DNA from: a virus
Virus record (IMG/VR): IMGVR_UViG_3300046535_001697
Coordinates: 18,637-82,636 of that record
Length of the DNA stretch: 64,000 bases
Strand: one strand, 5' to 3'
Numbering within the stretch: the first letter of the stretch is position 1; every line of letters starts with the position of its first letter. The notes under the pieces are model-generated. The model saw only the letters and a program-made list of their open reading frames with translations, did not search any database and had not been told where the DNA came from. Below, in pieces: positions 25,624 through 33,057 of this stretch. A program made the translations under genes and the position numbers.

Positions 25624-26012
25624 GCCGGCGCTCCAGGGCGAGGGTGTTGTGGTCGGGAACGCGAAAAGGGGCCGCCGTGTGGCGACCCCTCGGGGCGTAC
25701 GTAGACCATTCGAGCAGATCGTATGTTCACTCTGCTGCTCCGTCAACTTCCGGCCCTGGTGGCGGGACCTGCGGCGTTGCGCGCGTGTGGCTGTGCTGCG
25801 CCCGGCCGGGCCCCGGGGGTGGGCCCTTGGCGGGGCGGTGCGGCGGGGGTGGTGGGTGTTCGGGGTGCTTTCATGGCTGTGGCCCCACCCGGCGCGAATC
25901 CGGTAAAGAGTGAGCAAAATATCGGGGATGGTCGGTGGAAAGTCGCCGGTCAGCCTGCCATGGCGTACACGGACTGCATTCTTTGTGTTCGACCCGCCAT
26001 CAGTTCACGGGC
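25624..26012. other. Gene-free stretch with a terminator-like hairpin
   Basis: I see no convincing gene. At 25664-25689 the minus strand forms GGGGTCGCC-ACAC-GGCGGCCCC followed by TTTT, a good intrinsic terminator or attenuator ahead of the small wHTH gene. The AT-richer stretch around 25700-25740 may hold its promoter. Confidence 0.5.
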
Positions 26013-26252
26013 CTACTCGGGGCTGCGGAAGCTTCGGCGGACGGTGCGGGGTGCGGGGATCCGGCCGGCGGCGACGAGGCAGTCCCAGACGGTGGTGCCG
26101 GTGGCAGCGGCCGGGGCGTCCGGGGCGGGGACCAGGGTGAGGTGTCCACGACGAGACCGTTCGCATGCTGCGGTTTCTTCTGACGGGCCGTCGGAATTCC
26201 GGGCGGCTCGTGCTGTTGCGCTGATGCCGGTCTGCTTGCCACGGTGATCCAT
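26013..26252 (-). CDS. Small protein paired with a divergent XRE regulator
   Basis: 79 residues, divergent from the MmyB-like regulator gene. The C-terminal half contains TGTTVWDCLVAAGRIPAPRTV, which matches AGTTVWECLVAAGVDLETART in the protein at 44412-44849, also divergent from an XRE gene. Two such pairs in one window suggest a small partner family for HTH regulators. The N-terminal half is unconserved. No function was recognised. Confidence 0.55.
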   Translation of the reverse strand: MDHRGKQTGISATARAARNSDGPSEETAACERSRRGHLTLVPAPDAPAAATGTTVWDCLVAAGRIPAPRTVRRSFRSPE

Positions 26253-26441
26253 GCCGCTCCCCCGCACGTGGATGGGCCCACCTCGGGTGTGCACGGTTGG
26301 TGTGCGCGAGGTGGATGGGGCACCGATTGTTCCGGCATCAACGATCTGTTTTACAGGGGAAGATTCGTTAGGTAATTCGACGATCGGCCCGCGGGGGCGG
26401 GGTGCGGTCGTCGCCGGTGGCGATGATGGGTTGAGCGGGAG

Positions 26442-27272
26442 ATGGATAGCATCAGGCAGCGGGAAGCGCTGCGGGCGTTCCTGCGGTGTGCCAGGGCGGC
26501 TCTGTCGCCGGAGGAGGTCGGCCTGCCCCCGCGGGCCGAGGGGCGGGGCCGCCGCGCGGTGGGCCTGTCCCAGGAGCAGGTGGACGAGCTGATGAACCGG
26601 GCCGCGGGCACGTATGCCCGGCTGGAACGCGGCTCGCTGTACGGGGTGACGCCGGAGCTGTGCCGGGACGTGGCGCTCGCGCTGCGCTTCGCGGAGGAGC
26701 AGTGGCAGGCGCTGTGGATCTACATGTACGGGCATCTGCCGCCGTGGCTGCTGCACCCGTCGCAGGCGGGCCTGGTGGGCGGGCACTGGCGGCGGGTGGT
26801 GGAGATGCACGGGGAGCCGGCGTACGTGACGGACGCGGGCTGGAACATCATCTACCACAACCACCTGTTCGCGGCGATCTTCCCGGGGAGGGTGGCTCCG
26901 GCGAACGCGATGGAGTGGATGATGCTGTCGGCGGACGCCCGGCACCGGCTGGTGGACTGGCCGCGGGCGTGGGCGCCGAAGGTGCTGCCGCAGCTGCGGG
27001 CGGCGGTGTTGGAGCATCCGGAGAACGAGACGCTGCAGTGGCTGGACCGGGCGGTGCGGCGGGATCCGGTGGCGGGCCGGCTGTACGGGGAGACGCACGA
27101 TGCGCATCTGCAGCCGGACGGGGACGTGCGGCAGCTGGTGCACGCGGGCCGAGGGGACCGCCAGGTGGTGCAGATGGCGGCGGCGGAGCCGACGGGCAAG
27201 CGCGGTGCGCGGTTCATGGTGCTGCAGCTCGATCCGGTGGTGGGGGATCGGACGTTCGCCGACGTCATGTGA
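26442..27272 (+). CDS. XRE regulator with MmyB-like ligand-binding domain
   Basis: 276 residues. The N-terminal HTH is at about residues 5-85 (LRAFLRCARAALSPEEVGLP, then LSQEQVDELMNRAAGTYARLERG). The C-terminal domain has GEPAYVTDAGWNIIYHNHLF, a PAS-like start typical of the MmyB-like ligand-binding family, then ANAMEWMMLSADARHRLVDW and a long helical end. Members of this family regulate nearby biosynthetic genes and are thought to sense small, often lipid-like, ligands. It is followed by a hairpin and then the type III polyketide synthase gene on the same strand, so control of that gene is a natural hypothesis. Confidence 0.87.
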   Translation: MDSIRQREALRAFLRCARAALSPEEVGLPPRAEGRGRRAVGLSQEQVDELMNRAAGTYARLERGSLYGVTPELCRDVALALRFAEEQWQALWIYMYGHLPPWLLHPSQAGLVGGHWRRVVEMHGEPAYVTDAGWNIIYHNHLFAAIFPGRVAPANAMEWMMLSADARHRLVDWPRAWAPKVLPQLRAAVLEHPENETLQWLDRAVRRDPVAGRLYGETHDAHLQPDGDVRQLVHAGRGDRQVVQMAAAEPTGKRGARFMVLQLDPVVGDRTFADVM

Positions 27273-27292
27273 CGTGGTTCGGGAACTGATCA

Positions 27293-27323
27293 CCGGCCGC
27301 CCCTTGTGGTGAGGGGCGGCCGG
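27293..27323 (+). terminator. Perfect 11-bp GC hairpin
   Basis: CCGGCCGCCCC pairs with GGGGCGGCCGG around a nine-base loop, 20 bases after the MmyB-like regulator stop. It has no T-run but is strong enough to end or slow transcription before the PKS gene. Confidence 0.6.
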
Positions 27324-27433
27324 GTAGTTGTCTGGTCCAACGCACCGTGGGCGTGGCCGCTGATTGGCCGGGCTTGGCCGGGCGCCATCGTCCGGCCGCG
27401 TCTCGGTGCCGGACGAGAGGGAGGGGACCTGTC

Positions 27434-28507
27434 ATGATCAGTCCCGAAGTGCGGCCGGTGTTCGTGTCCCGGCCGGCGGTGTTCCTGCCGGAACACGTGG
27501 TGACACGGGAGACGATCCTCGCCGACATGCTCACCCGGCACCCGGACCACCCCCGGGCCCGGCTGCTCCCCCGGCTGCTGGACAAGCTGCCCGCCACGCG
27601 TCGCATGTCCCGGCCGTGGGAGACCGTGATCTCGGATCGGACGTTGGAGGAGCGCAACCGCGGGGCGTTCGCGGACGTGGTGACGATGGGTGGGGCCGCC
27701 GCGCGCCAGGTGCTGGAGCTGCACGGCGTGGACCCGGGCGCCGTGGACTGCGTGGTGACCACGCACTCCACGGGCGACGCCGTCCCCGGCCTGGACGTCC
27801 ACCTGGTCGACGCGCTGGGGCTGCGCCCGGATGTGTCGCGCCGTCCGATGACACAGCTCGGCTGCGGCGGCGGCGCGCACGGCCTGGTGATGGCCGCCGA
27901 GTTCGTGCGGGCCCGCCCCGGGTCGACGGTGCTGGTCGTCGCGGCGGAGTCCCTGTCGAGCATCTACCACCACGGCGACACCGACATCCAAGGCATGATC
28001 TTCAAGGCGCTGTGGGGCGACTCCGGCGCAGCGGTCCTCGTCTCGGACCGGCCGTTCGGGCCGGGGCTGCAGGTCGACGGGCCGACGTGGGAGTACCTGA
28101 TCCCCGGCTCGGCCGGCCGCTACACCAAGCGCCTCGACGCCGACGGCGTGCACTTCGACTCGGTGAAGGCGTCGATGAACTGCGTGCCGGACATGGGCCC
28201 GGCGCTGCGGGAGTGGCTGTGGCAGTACGGCCCGGAGCGGCTCGACTTCGTGGTCGCGCACACCGGCGGCGAGGCCATCCTCGCCTCCCTGGCCGACGAG
28301 CTGGAGCCCCTTGGCGTCGACACCGGCATGCTGGTCCACTCGTGGGCGTCCCTCGACGAGGAGGGCAACCTCGGCGGGCCGTCCGTGCTGGCTGTCCTGG
28401 ACCGCACCCACGCCGCGCCGCCGAAGCCCGGCGACCGGGGGCTGCTCCTCGGCTTCGGGCCCGGGTTCTCCGTGTCGGCGCTGACCGTGACATGGACTGA
28501 CGGCTGA
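27434..28507 (+). CDS. Type III polyketide synthase (chalcone synthase-like)
   Basis: 357 residues from the ATG with GAGGGAGGGG upstream. The thiolase-fold signature is complete: nucleophile Cys144 in QLGCGGGAHG, His276 in VVAHTGGEAIL and Asn312 in EEGNLGGPSV form the Cys-His-Asn triad, and GFGPG at 340-344 is the hallmark of type III PKSs. A long N-terminal segment (TRHPDHPRARLLPRLLDKL) may shape the tunnel. These enzymes act without a carrier protein, extending an acyl-CoA with malonyl-CoA. Substrate and product cannot be read from sequence. Such an enzyme on a phage-plasmid is unusual cargo. Confidence 0.88.
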   Translation: MISPEVRPVFVSRPAVFLPEHVVTRETILADMLTRHPDHPRARLLPRLLDKLPATRRMSRPWETVISDRTLEERNRGAFADVVTMGGAAARQVLELHGVDPGAVDCVVTTHSTGDAVPGLDVHLVDALGLRPDVSRRPMTQLGCGGGAHGLVMAAEFVRARPGSTVLVVAAESLSSIYHHGDTDIQGMIFKALWGDSGAAVLVSDRPFGPGLQVDGPTWEYLIPGSAGRYTKRLDADGVHFDSVKASMNCVPDMGPALREWLWQYGPERLDFVVAHTGGEAILASLADELEPLGVDTGMLVHSWASLDEEGNLGGPSVLAVLDRTHAAPPKPGDRGLLLGFGPGFSVSALTVTWTDG

Positions 28508-28625
28508 GTCGCTCCGGTCGCTGCCCGGGCCGGGCTGTCCGACCCGGGCGCCATCATGCCCCGGTGGCCGGGTGATCCCCTGGCTGCCGAACCATCCCCT
28601 CGCCTCCCCGAAGGACAAGTCGCCG

Positions 28626-29450
28626 ATGCTCCATGTCCCTCCGCCCCCTCCTGCCGCCTCGGTTGCGGATGCCCCGAAGTGGACGGACGTGATGTCCGCC
28701 TGGGGATCCCTGGGCGCGGTCGTGTTCGCCGTCGTCGCGATCGGCGCCACCCTGTGGCTGGCCGACCGGGACCGGAAACGGTCCGAGCAGCTGCGGCAGC
28801 AGGACCTGGCCGCGGCCGCCCAGGACCGGGCCGAGGCAGACGCCCGGCTGATCGCCGAACGGGCCGCAGCGGACCAGCGACTGCGGGACGAGCGAGCCGA
28901 CCGGGACCGCCGCCAGGCACGCGACTGGCAGGCCGCTGCTGCGGTCAGGCTCCTGGAGCGGATCGCCGGGATCCAGCCCCATCTCGTGCGGCTCACCAAC
29001 CACCAGACGTCCCCCGTGGCGCAGCCGGACCGGACCGAGGCGATTCGGCACTTGCGCGACGGCGCCATGTCCGATGCGCTCGCCCTCGGCGACGCCAACG
29101 GGACGCTCCTCTACCGGACGCTGGCCGGTCTGGTCGTCGGCGCGACCCCGGCCATGAACGAGCTCCAGCGGACCGGGAGCGATGGCGCGACGCTCGGTGC
29201 CTCGGCGGAGATGCTGGCTCTCAACGTGCGCCGCTACTCCCGGTACGTGCGTCTGTGGCTGCACCATCTGATCGAGCACGGCTCCATCCCGGACCACGCG
29301 GTCGGGCCGGCCCGTTCCCTTCATGCGCCGATCCTGACGGCGCTCACTGCCCAGGTCGCGTGGACGCCGATCGAGCATCCGGCCGGGTGGGACGAGGACA
29401 CCGACCTCGACCCGGACGATCCCCAGTCGAGGTTGTACCCGCGCAGGTAG
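28626..29450 (+). CDS. Membrane-anchored coiled-coil protein
   Basis: 274 residues. One transmembrane helix (AWGSLGAVVFAVVAIGATLW, about 25-44) is followed by a charged coiled coil of about 60 residues (DRDRKRSEQLRQQDLAAAAQ onward). A globular helical C-terminal domain follows, with RHLRDGAMSDALALGDANGT and ALNVRRYSRYVRLWLHHLIE. This layout is common in actinobacterial proteins of unknown function. It may be a lysogeny-expressed cargo or superinfection factor (speculative). It is in the same direction as the PKS gene. Confidence 0.65.
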   Translation: MLHVPPPPPAASVADAPKWTDVMSAWGSLGAVVFAVVAIGATLWLADRDRKRSEQLRQQDLAAAAQDRAEADARLIAERAAADQRLRDERADRDRRQARDWQAAAAVRLLERIAGIQPHLVRLTNHQTSPVAQPDRTEAIRHLRDGAMSDALALGDANGTLLYRTLAGLVVGATPAMNELQRTGSDGATLGASAEMLALNVRRYSRYVRLWLHHLIEHGSIPDHAVGPARSLHAPILTALTAQVAWTPIEHPAGWDEDTDLDPDDPQSRLYPRR

Positions 29451-29553
29451 CCGTGGTCGGGAAGCGAGCCGGCCGCCCTGTCACGCCCGCGCGCAATGAT
29501 GTGCACGGCGGTCTCCCCCTCGGCCGCCGTCCCCCAGCGATCCGGAGAACACC

Positions 29554-29889
29554 GTGGACCAGAACCAAGTCCTCAAGCACGTCGTCGCCATCCTCGCCGC
29601 CGGGGACGGGATGCGGACCTCGGACGACCCGCAGCTCGGCACCGAGTTCACCCAGCTCCTCGGCGAGGTCATGAACGACTCTCTCGGCAAGCTGGAGTTC
29701 GCCGAGGACGAGCCGCTGAGCGAAGTCCTGCCGGTGATCGGGCAGGCGTTCGCCGAGCCCCTGATGAAGCTGGTCGGCGGATTCATGGTCGCCTTCCTGC
29801 AGCTCGCCGAGGTCCACGACTCCGGGCAGACCCACCTGTCTTCGAAGGATGTCCTGCAGGACCTGGCGCTGCGCGTCGAACAGGGCTGA
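29554..29889 (+). CDS. Hypothetical helical protein
   Basis: 111 residues from a GTG start. It is mainly helical and acidic (VLKHVVAILAAGDGMRTSDD, then EVMNDSLGKLEFAEDEPLSE), with a hydrophobic stretch LVGGFMVAFLQLAE that is too short and polar-flanked for a sure membrane helix. It ends before a strong bidirectional terminator. The protein at 44017-44406 has a roughly similar helical layout, but I see no clear homology. Confidence 0.58.
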   Translation: MDQNQVLKHVVAILAAGDGMRTSDDPQLGTEFTQLLGEVMNDSLGKLEFAEDEPLSEVLPVIGQAFAEPLMKLVGGFMVAFLQLAEVHDSGQTHLSSKDVLQDLALRVEQG

Positions 29890-29908
29890 CCACCGGCCGG
29901 CACATGCC

Positions 29909-29946
29909 GCGGCCCCCCTCCCCCGTTCGTCCGGGGGGGGGGCCGC
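29909..29946. terminator. Bidirectional terminator between convergent genes
   Basis: GCGGCCCCCC and the run of G ending GGCCGC form a GC-rich stem in the gap between a plus-strand gene ending at 29889 and a minus-strand gene ending at 29956. Confidence 0.65.
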
Positions 29947-29955
29947 TGTCGTTGT

Positions 29956-30444
29956 TCAAGCCCTGACGGTGGGCCACTCGTACTTCCCGGGGTACTGGAT
30001 GTCCCTGCCCCAGGTGTTGGCCGCGTCGGTGTCACCGATGAATGCGAAGCCTTCGCCGTCACCGATGCTGCAGTACTCGCTCATGGCCTGCTGCTGGTTT
30101 CCGCACCGGCACCAGCGGTCGCCGTCCCAGGCGTAGACGCCGCGGTCGGCACCGGCCCGAACGAATTCGGCAAGGGCTTTGGCCTCCTCGACGTCGCGCA
30201 CTCCAATGCAGGCGCTGGTGTGCCAGGCGTCGAGGGCCGGGCCGTCGGGGAAGACGTGGCCGTTGAGGGCGACGAGGAGCTGCCCGGGGGTGAAGGGCCA
30301 CGCGGGTTCTTCGTCGGCCGGGGTGTGGGTGCCGGTGATGACGAACCATCCGATGTCGCGCAGGCGCACGGGCTTGCAGTCGTTGAGGGCGTAGAGGACC
30401 TCGTCGGCGGTCGGCCCGGTGGGGATGGTGTAGCGGTCGGTCAT
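29956..30444 (-). CDS. Hypothetical protein
   Basis: 162 residues. Segments include CKPVRLRDIGWFVITGTHTP, FTPGQLLVALNGHVFPDGPA and GVYAWDGDRWCRCGNQQQAM. It resembles conserved but uncharacterised Streptomyces phage proteins with an alpha/beta core and a CRCG motif. It ends the leftward accessory string 29956-32546. Confidence 0.6.
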   Translation of the reverse strand: MTDRYTIPTGPTADEVLYALNDCKPVRLRDIGWFVITGTHTPADEEPAWPFTPGQLLVALNGHVFPDGPALDAWHTSACIGVRDVEEAKALAEFVRAGADRGVYAWDGDRWCRCGNQQQAMSEYCSIGDGEGFAFIGDTDAANTWGRDIQYPGKYEWPTVRA

Positions 30445-30455
30445 GGCCGGGTTCC

Positions 30456-30965
30456 TCACGCGTCGGGCGCCCAGTCGGGCTGATAGTCGGGGTGCCCGCG
30501 GTACGGCAGGGCGAGCAGGCAGAGCAGCATCAGGTCGGCCCCGTTGCCCGGGTCGCCTCCCACTCCCCACTCGCTGTCGATCTGCGCCTCCATGCTGGTG
30601 ACCTCGGGGACGATCTCGTTGATGACGCGCCGCTTGGCGGCGACCTCGGCCAGGGTCCGCGCCGGGTCCTGGCGGGCGATGTGCCGGTGCTGGCCGACCG
30701 TCAGCTTGCCGCTGGCGGAGTAGAGCGCGACGTCGTTGGGGATCGGGCTGGCGTCGTCCCAGCGGCCGTCGGTGGTGGCCTTGGCGCCCAGGGCCGCGCT
30801 CTCGTCCATGGACAGCATGTCGAGGAGGAACGCGCGGATGTCGGTCGTGCGGAGCCCACAGGGGCCGTGGAGGTAGCGGGGCTCCGGGTCGTACGGCCCG
30901 GTGTAGTTCTCACGGACCGGGCATTCGGCGGCGTCGTGGTAGCCGGGGATGCGCTGCTCGGTCAT
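30456..30965 (-). CDS. DUF6221-like protein
   Basis: 169 residues. The conserved features of this actinobacterial phage/plasmid family are visible: AFLLDMLSMDESAALGAK, then SGKLTVGQHRHIARQDPARTLAEVAAKRRVI and a C-terminal LLLCLLALPYRGHPDYQPDW. The N-terminal GYHDAAECPVRENYTG extension adds one cysteine. The family is widespread in Streptomyces mobile elements and has no known function. Confidence 0.72.
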   Translation of the reverse strand: MTEQRIPGYHDAAECPVRENYTGPYDPEPRYLHGPCGLRTTDIRAFLLDMLSMDESAALGAKATTDGRWDDASPIPNDVALYSASGKLTVGQHRHIARQDPARTLAEVAAKRRVINEIVPEVTSMEAQIDSEWGVGGDPGNGADLMLLCLLALPYRGHPDYQPDWAPDA

Positions 30966-30969
30966 GTGC

Positions 30970-31359
30970 TCAGCCTTCCGCTTCGGGTGCCGGGGCGAAG
31001 ACGGCGAGGGCAGCGGTGGCGAACTGGTAGGGCTCGCCGACGAGGTGCCAGTGGTCGCGGGCCACTGCGAGGATCTTCTCGGCGTCCTCGGCGGAGACGC
31101 CGCGCCACCGCGCCTCGTCGACGTAGCGGTCGTGCCGCTGCCGAGCCTCTCGGGCGCGGGCCTCCTGCTCGTCCCGCACGCGGGAGATGAGGACCCCGTA
31201 TGCTGCCGCGACCGCAGGGGCAACGCCGCCATTTCCGAACTCGCAGTGGACGTCGTGGCAGGCGTGATCGTCCGAAGCGGGGGCGTAGATCAGGGGTGTG
31301 CCGTGCGTCGGGCAGACGCAGTGGGTGCCGCACTGGTGCTGGTGGGCCATGCGGTTCAT
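30970..31359 (-). CDS. Hypothetical Cys/His-rich protein
   Basis: 129 residues. The N-terminal 40 residues hold five cysteines and several histidines (HQCGTHCVCPTHGTPLIY, then HACHDVHCEFG), likely a metal site. The rest is helical with EARAREARQRHDRYVDEARW. It lies immediately upstream of the DUF6221-like gene (a few bases apart) and is probably cotranscribed. Confidence 0.6.
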   Translation of the reverse strand: MNRMAHQHQCGTHCVCPTHGTPLIYAPASDDHACHDVHCEFGNGGVAPAVAAAYGVLISRVRDEQEARAREARQRHDRYVDEARWRGVSAEDAEKILAVARDHWHLVGEPYQFATAALAVFAPAPEAEG

Positions 31360-31372
31360 CCTCTCGCAGGGG

Positions 31373-31401
31373 GCCCGCCCCGGACACCTGCCGGGGCGGG
31401 C
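31373..31401 (-). terminator. Perfect GC hairpin at the end of the frameshifted gene
   Basis: GCCCGCCCCGG and CCGGGGCGGGC pair around a seven-base loop immediately after the stop at 31405. It may separate the frameshifted gene from the next gene. Confidence 0.6.
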
Positions 31402-31404
31402 GGG

Positions 31405-31742
31405 TCAGCGGTCGAGCAGGGACGCCTTCACGGCCATGGACAGGGCGGTCCCGCGTCGGTCGTCCTCGGCGATGAGCCGGCTGGCCTGGGTCTGGGTGAT
31501 GTGGAGGGCGCGGGCTGCGCGGGCTGCTCCGCCGTGCTCGGTGCCGACGAGGTCGCGGACGAGGTTGGCGTCGGCGCGCTGGAGGAGCTGGTCCTGGCGG
31601 GCGATCAGGGCGCGGCGGCGCTTGATGGTGGCCCGGGCGGCGGCGGGGTCGGCGGGCAGCGCCAGGCGCAGGATCTCGGTGTACTCGTCGAGGGCGTCTC
31701 GGGCATGCCGTCGTCGTCGAGGGCGATCTGCCTGATGCGCAT
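31405..31742 (-). pseudogene. Frameshifted HTH-like gene
   Basis: An ATG at 31742 with a strong AAGGAG opens MRIRQIALDDDGM. Coding character then continues in the -1 frame (ARDALDEYTEILRLALPADP, then RADANLVRDLVGTEHGGAAR and ALHITQTQASRLIAEDDRRG) to a stop at 31405. The shift is consistent with loss of one base near the GAC repeat at about 31707-31717. The repaired product would be about 112 residues with a helix-turn-helix-like AARALHITQTQASRLIAEDD. No slippery heptamer is visible, so mutation or sequencing error is likelier than programmed shifting. Confidence 0.6.
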
Positions 31743-31778
31743 AGCGGTTCTCCTTCGGGTCTTGGCGGTTTCGTGAGG

Positions 31779-32546
31779 CTACTCGGCGGCTACGACGGGG
31801 ATTCCGTACTCGCCCTTGGCGCCGCGCACGGCCTTGCCGTCCTTGACGAGCTGGGTGCAGACGTTAGCGACGGTGCTATAGGAGACGCTGGCCAACTCGG
31901 CAAGCTGGTCGACGTGCAGGTAGGCGACCCTGCCGGTTCCGGGATCGCAACACGCCCCAAGTGCCAGGAGGATCTTCTCGGCGGCCGTGGGTGCCTTCTC
32001 CCTGGCCGGCGCCTTCTGGGTGGGAACCCAGCCGTGGAAGGCTTCCTTCACAGTCAGCGACGGCTTGCTGAGGGCGCATCTCTCGATGAACCGCGTGATG
32101 CGCGGAGTGAGCTCGAACCACTCGGTGTTGTGCACCCTCTCTCTGGCAAACCGGCGGTGCAGTGCCTGTTCGAGCGCGGCACCGCCGCGCAGGAGGAGCA
32201 GCACATCCCGCTCCCGCAGAGCGAGGGTGCCGACCCTGCCTTTGAGGTTGGTGGTGTAGCCGATTTTGATTCGGCTGCCGTTGGTGAGGAAGTACACGGC
32301 GCTGGGATGTGACCCCAGGAGGGCGCCTTGGATGTCGAGGGCCTTCGCCCTTTCGATGATGCCCCTGTCCGAAGCCTGCTCGACAGTGTCGGAGGCCTCA
32401 ACGCGGATGAAGGCTTCGGTCGCCAGGTGGACGACGGTTGCGAGGTGTTTGCGGCAAAGGGGTACCGGGCGGCTGATGAGCGGCGCTTCCCAGCAGGGGC
32501 CGTCGTTCTCGATGACGGCGCAGTCGTCGATGGGCGGGGTAGTCAC
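31779..32546 (-). CDS. T5orf172/GIY-YIG-like protein with C-terminal wHTH
   Basis: 255 residues from a GTG start. After a Cys-containing N-terminus (CRKHLATVVHLATEAFIRVE), residues about 85-155 match the T5orf172 (MUG113) branch of the GIY-YIG fold: AVYFLTNGSRIKIGYTTNLK, GRVGTLAL, then EQALHRRFARERVHNTEWFE. The C-terminal 80 residues look like a winged helix (VDQLAELASVSYSTVANVCT, then GKAVRGAKGEYGIPVV). Base composition is less GC-extreme than the neighbours. It may be a nuclease-like DNA-binding regulator. Confidence 0.78.
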   Translation of the reverse strand: MTTPPIDDCAVIENDGPCWEAPLISRPVPLCRKHLATVVHLATEAFIRVEASDTVEQASDRGIIERAKALDIQGALLGSHPSAVYFLTNGSRIKIGYTTNLKGRVGTLALRERDVLLLLRGGAALEQALHRRFARERVHNTEWFELTPRITRFIERCALSKPSLTVKEAFHGWVPTQKAPAREKAPTAAEKILLALGACCDPGTGRVAYLHVDQLAELASVSYSTVANVCTQLVKDGKAVRGAKGEYGIPVVAAE

Positions 32547-32568
32547 GGACGGTGCTCCTCTGTGCTGG

Positions 32569-33057
32569 TCAGTTGGCGCGGTTCTTCCAGCCGGATGCGG
32601 CGCTGGCGTGGCTGGTCGCGGTGGAGTGGGAGGTGGAGCCGGTGTTGCTGTTGTTGATGTTGACGGTGACTTTGGCGGAGGAGCCCTTGAGGAGGCTGAC
32701 GGCCGCGGCGGCGACGCCGACGGCCAGGCCGGCGCCCTCGGCGGCGTGGGCGAACTCGGCGAGGCCGTGGGCGTAGTGGCCAACCGCAACAGCGACACCG
32801 GCGATGGTGCCGCCGGAGGCAACGATGCGGGCGGGCCACGGGTCACGGGGTGCCTGCTGGACGATGACCGGCGCCGGGGCCGGCTGGGGCTGGGGGGCGG
32901 CACGGGGCTCGGGCGCCGGGGTGTCGTTCATGTAGACGGCGACGGGCTTGTGGTCCTCGACACCGATGGCGATGCCGATGCCGGTGAACTGCCCGGCAGC
33001 GAGGTCGGCCTGGGTTGCGTAGGCGGTGCGGTCGGCGGACTGCTGGGTGGTGGTCAC
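32569..33057 (-). CDS. Spread-type membrane protein beside the translocase
   Basis: 162 residues. A soluble N-terminus (GQFTGIGIAIGVEDHKPVAV) and a Pro/Ala linker lead to two hydrophobic helices (RIVASGGTIAGVAVAVGHYA and GAGLAVGVAAAAVSLLKG). A Ser/Thr/Asn-rich tail with VTVNINNSNTGSTSHSTATS follows. Its start overlaps the end of the FtsK/TraB gene. Small membrane proteins in this position in Streptomyces plasmids are often Spd-type factors for intramycelial plasmid spreading. The assignment rests on context. Confidence 0.65.
   Translation of the reverse strand: MTTTQQSADRTAYATQADLAAGQFTGIGIAIGVEDHKPVAVYMNDTPAPEPRAAPQPQPAPAPVIVQQAPRDPWPARIVASGGTIAGVAVAVGHYAHGLAEFAHAAEGAGLAVGVAAAAVSLLKGSSAKVTVNINNSNTGSTSHSTATSHASAASGWKNRAN

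Noticed and set aside
27434-28507. Reading the PKS as FabH (ketoacyl-ACP synthase III)
   Set aside because: The GFGPG motif and the GNxxxPS context of the catalytic Asn fit chalcone synthase-like type III PKS better than FabH.
27290-29098. Long minus-strand frame antisense to the type III PKS
   Set aside because: The composition is the mirror of the GC-rich PKS codons, with no family motifs.
31405-31742. Programmed frameshift
   Set aside because: No X XXY YYZ heptamer or stop-codon stall site is present at the junction, so mutation or sequencing error is simpler.
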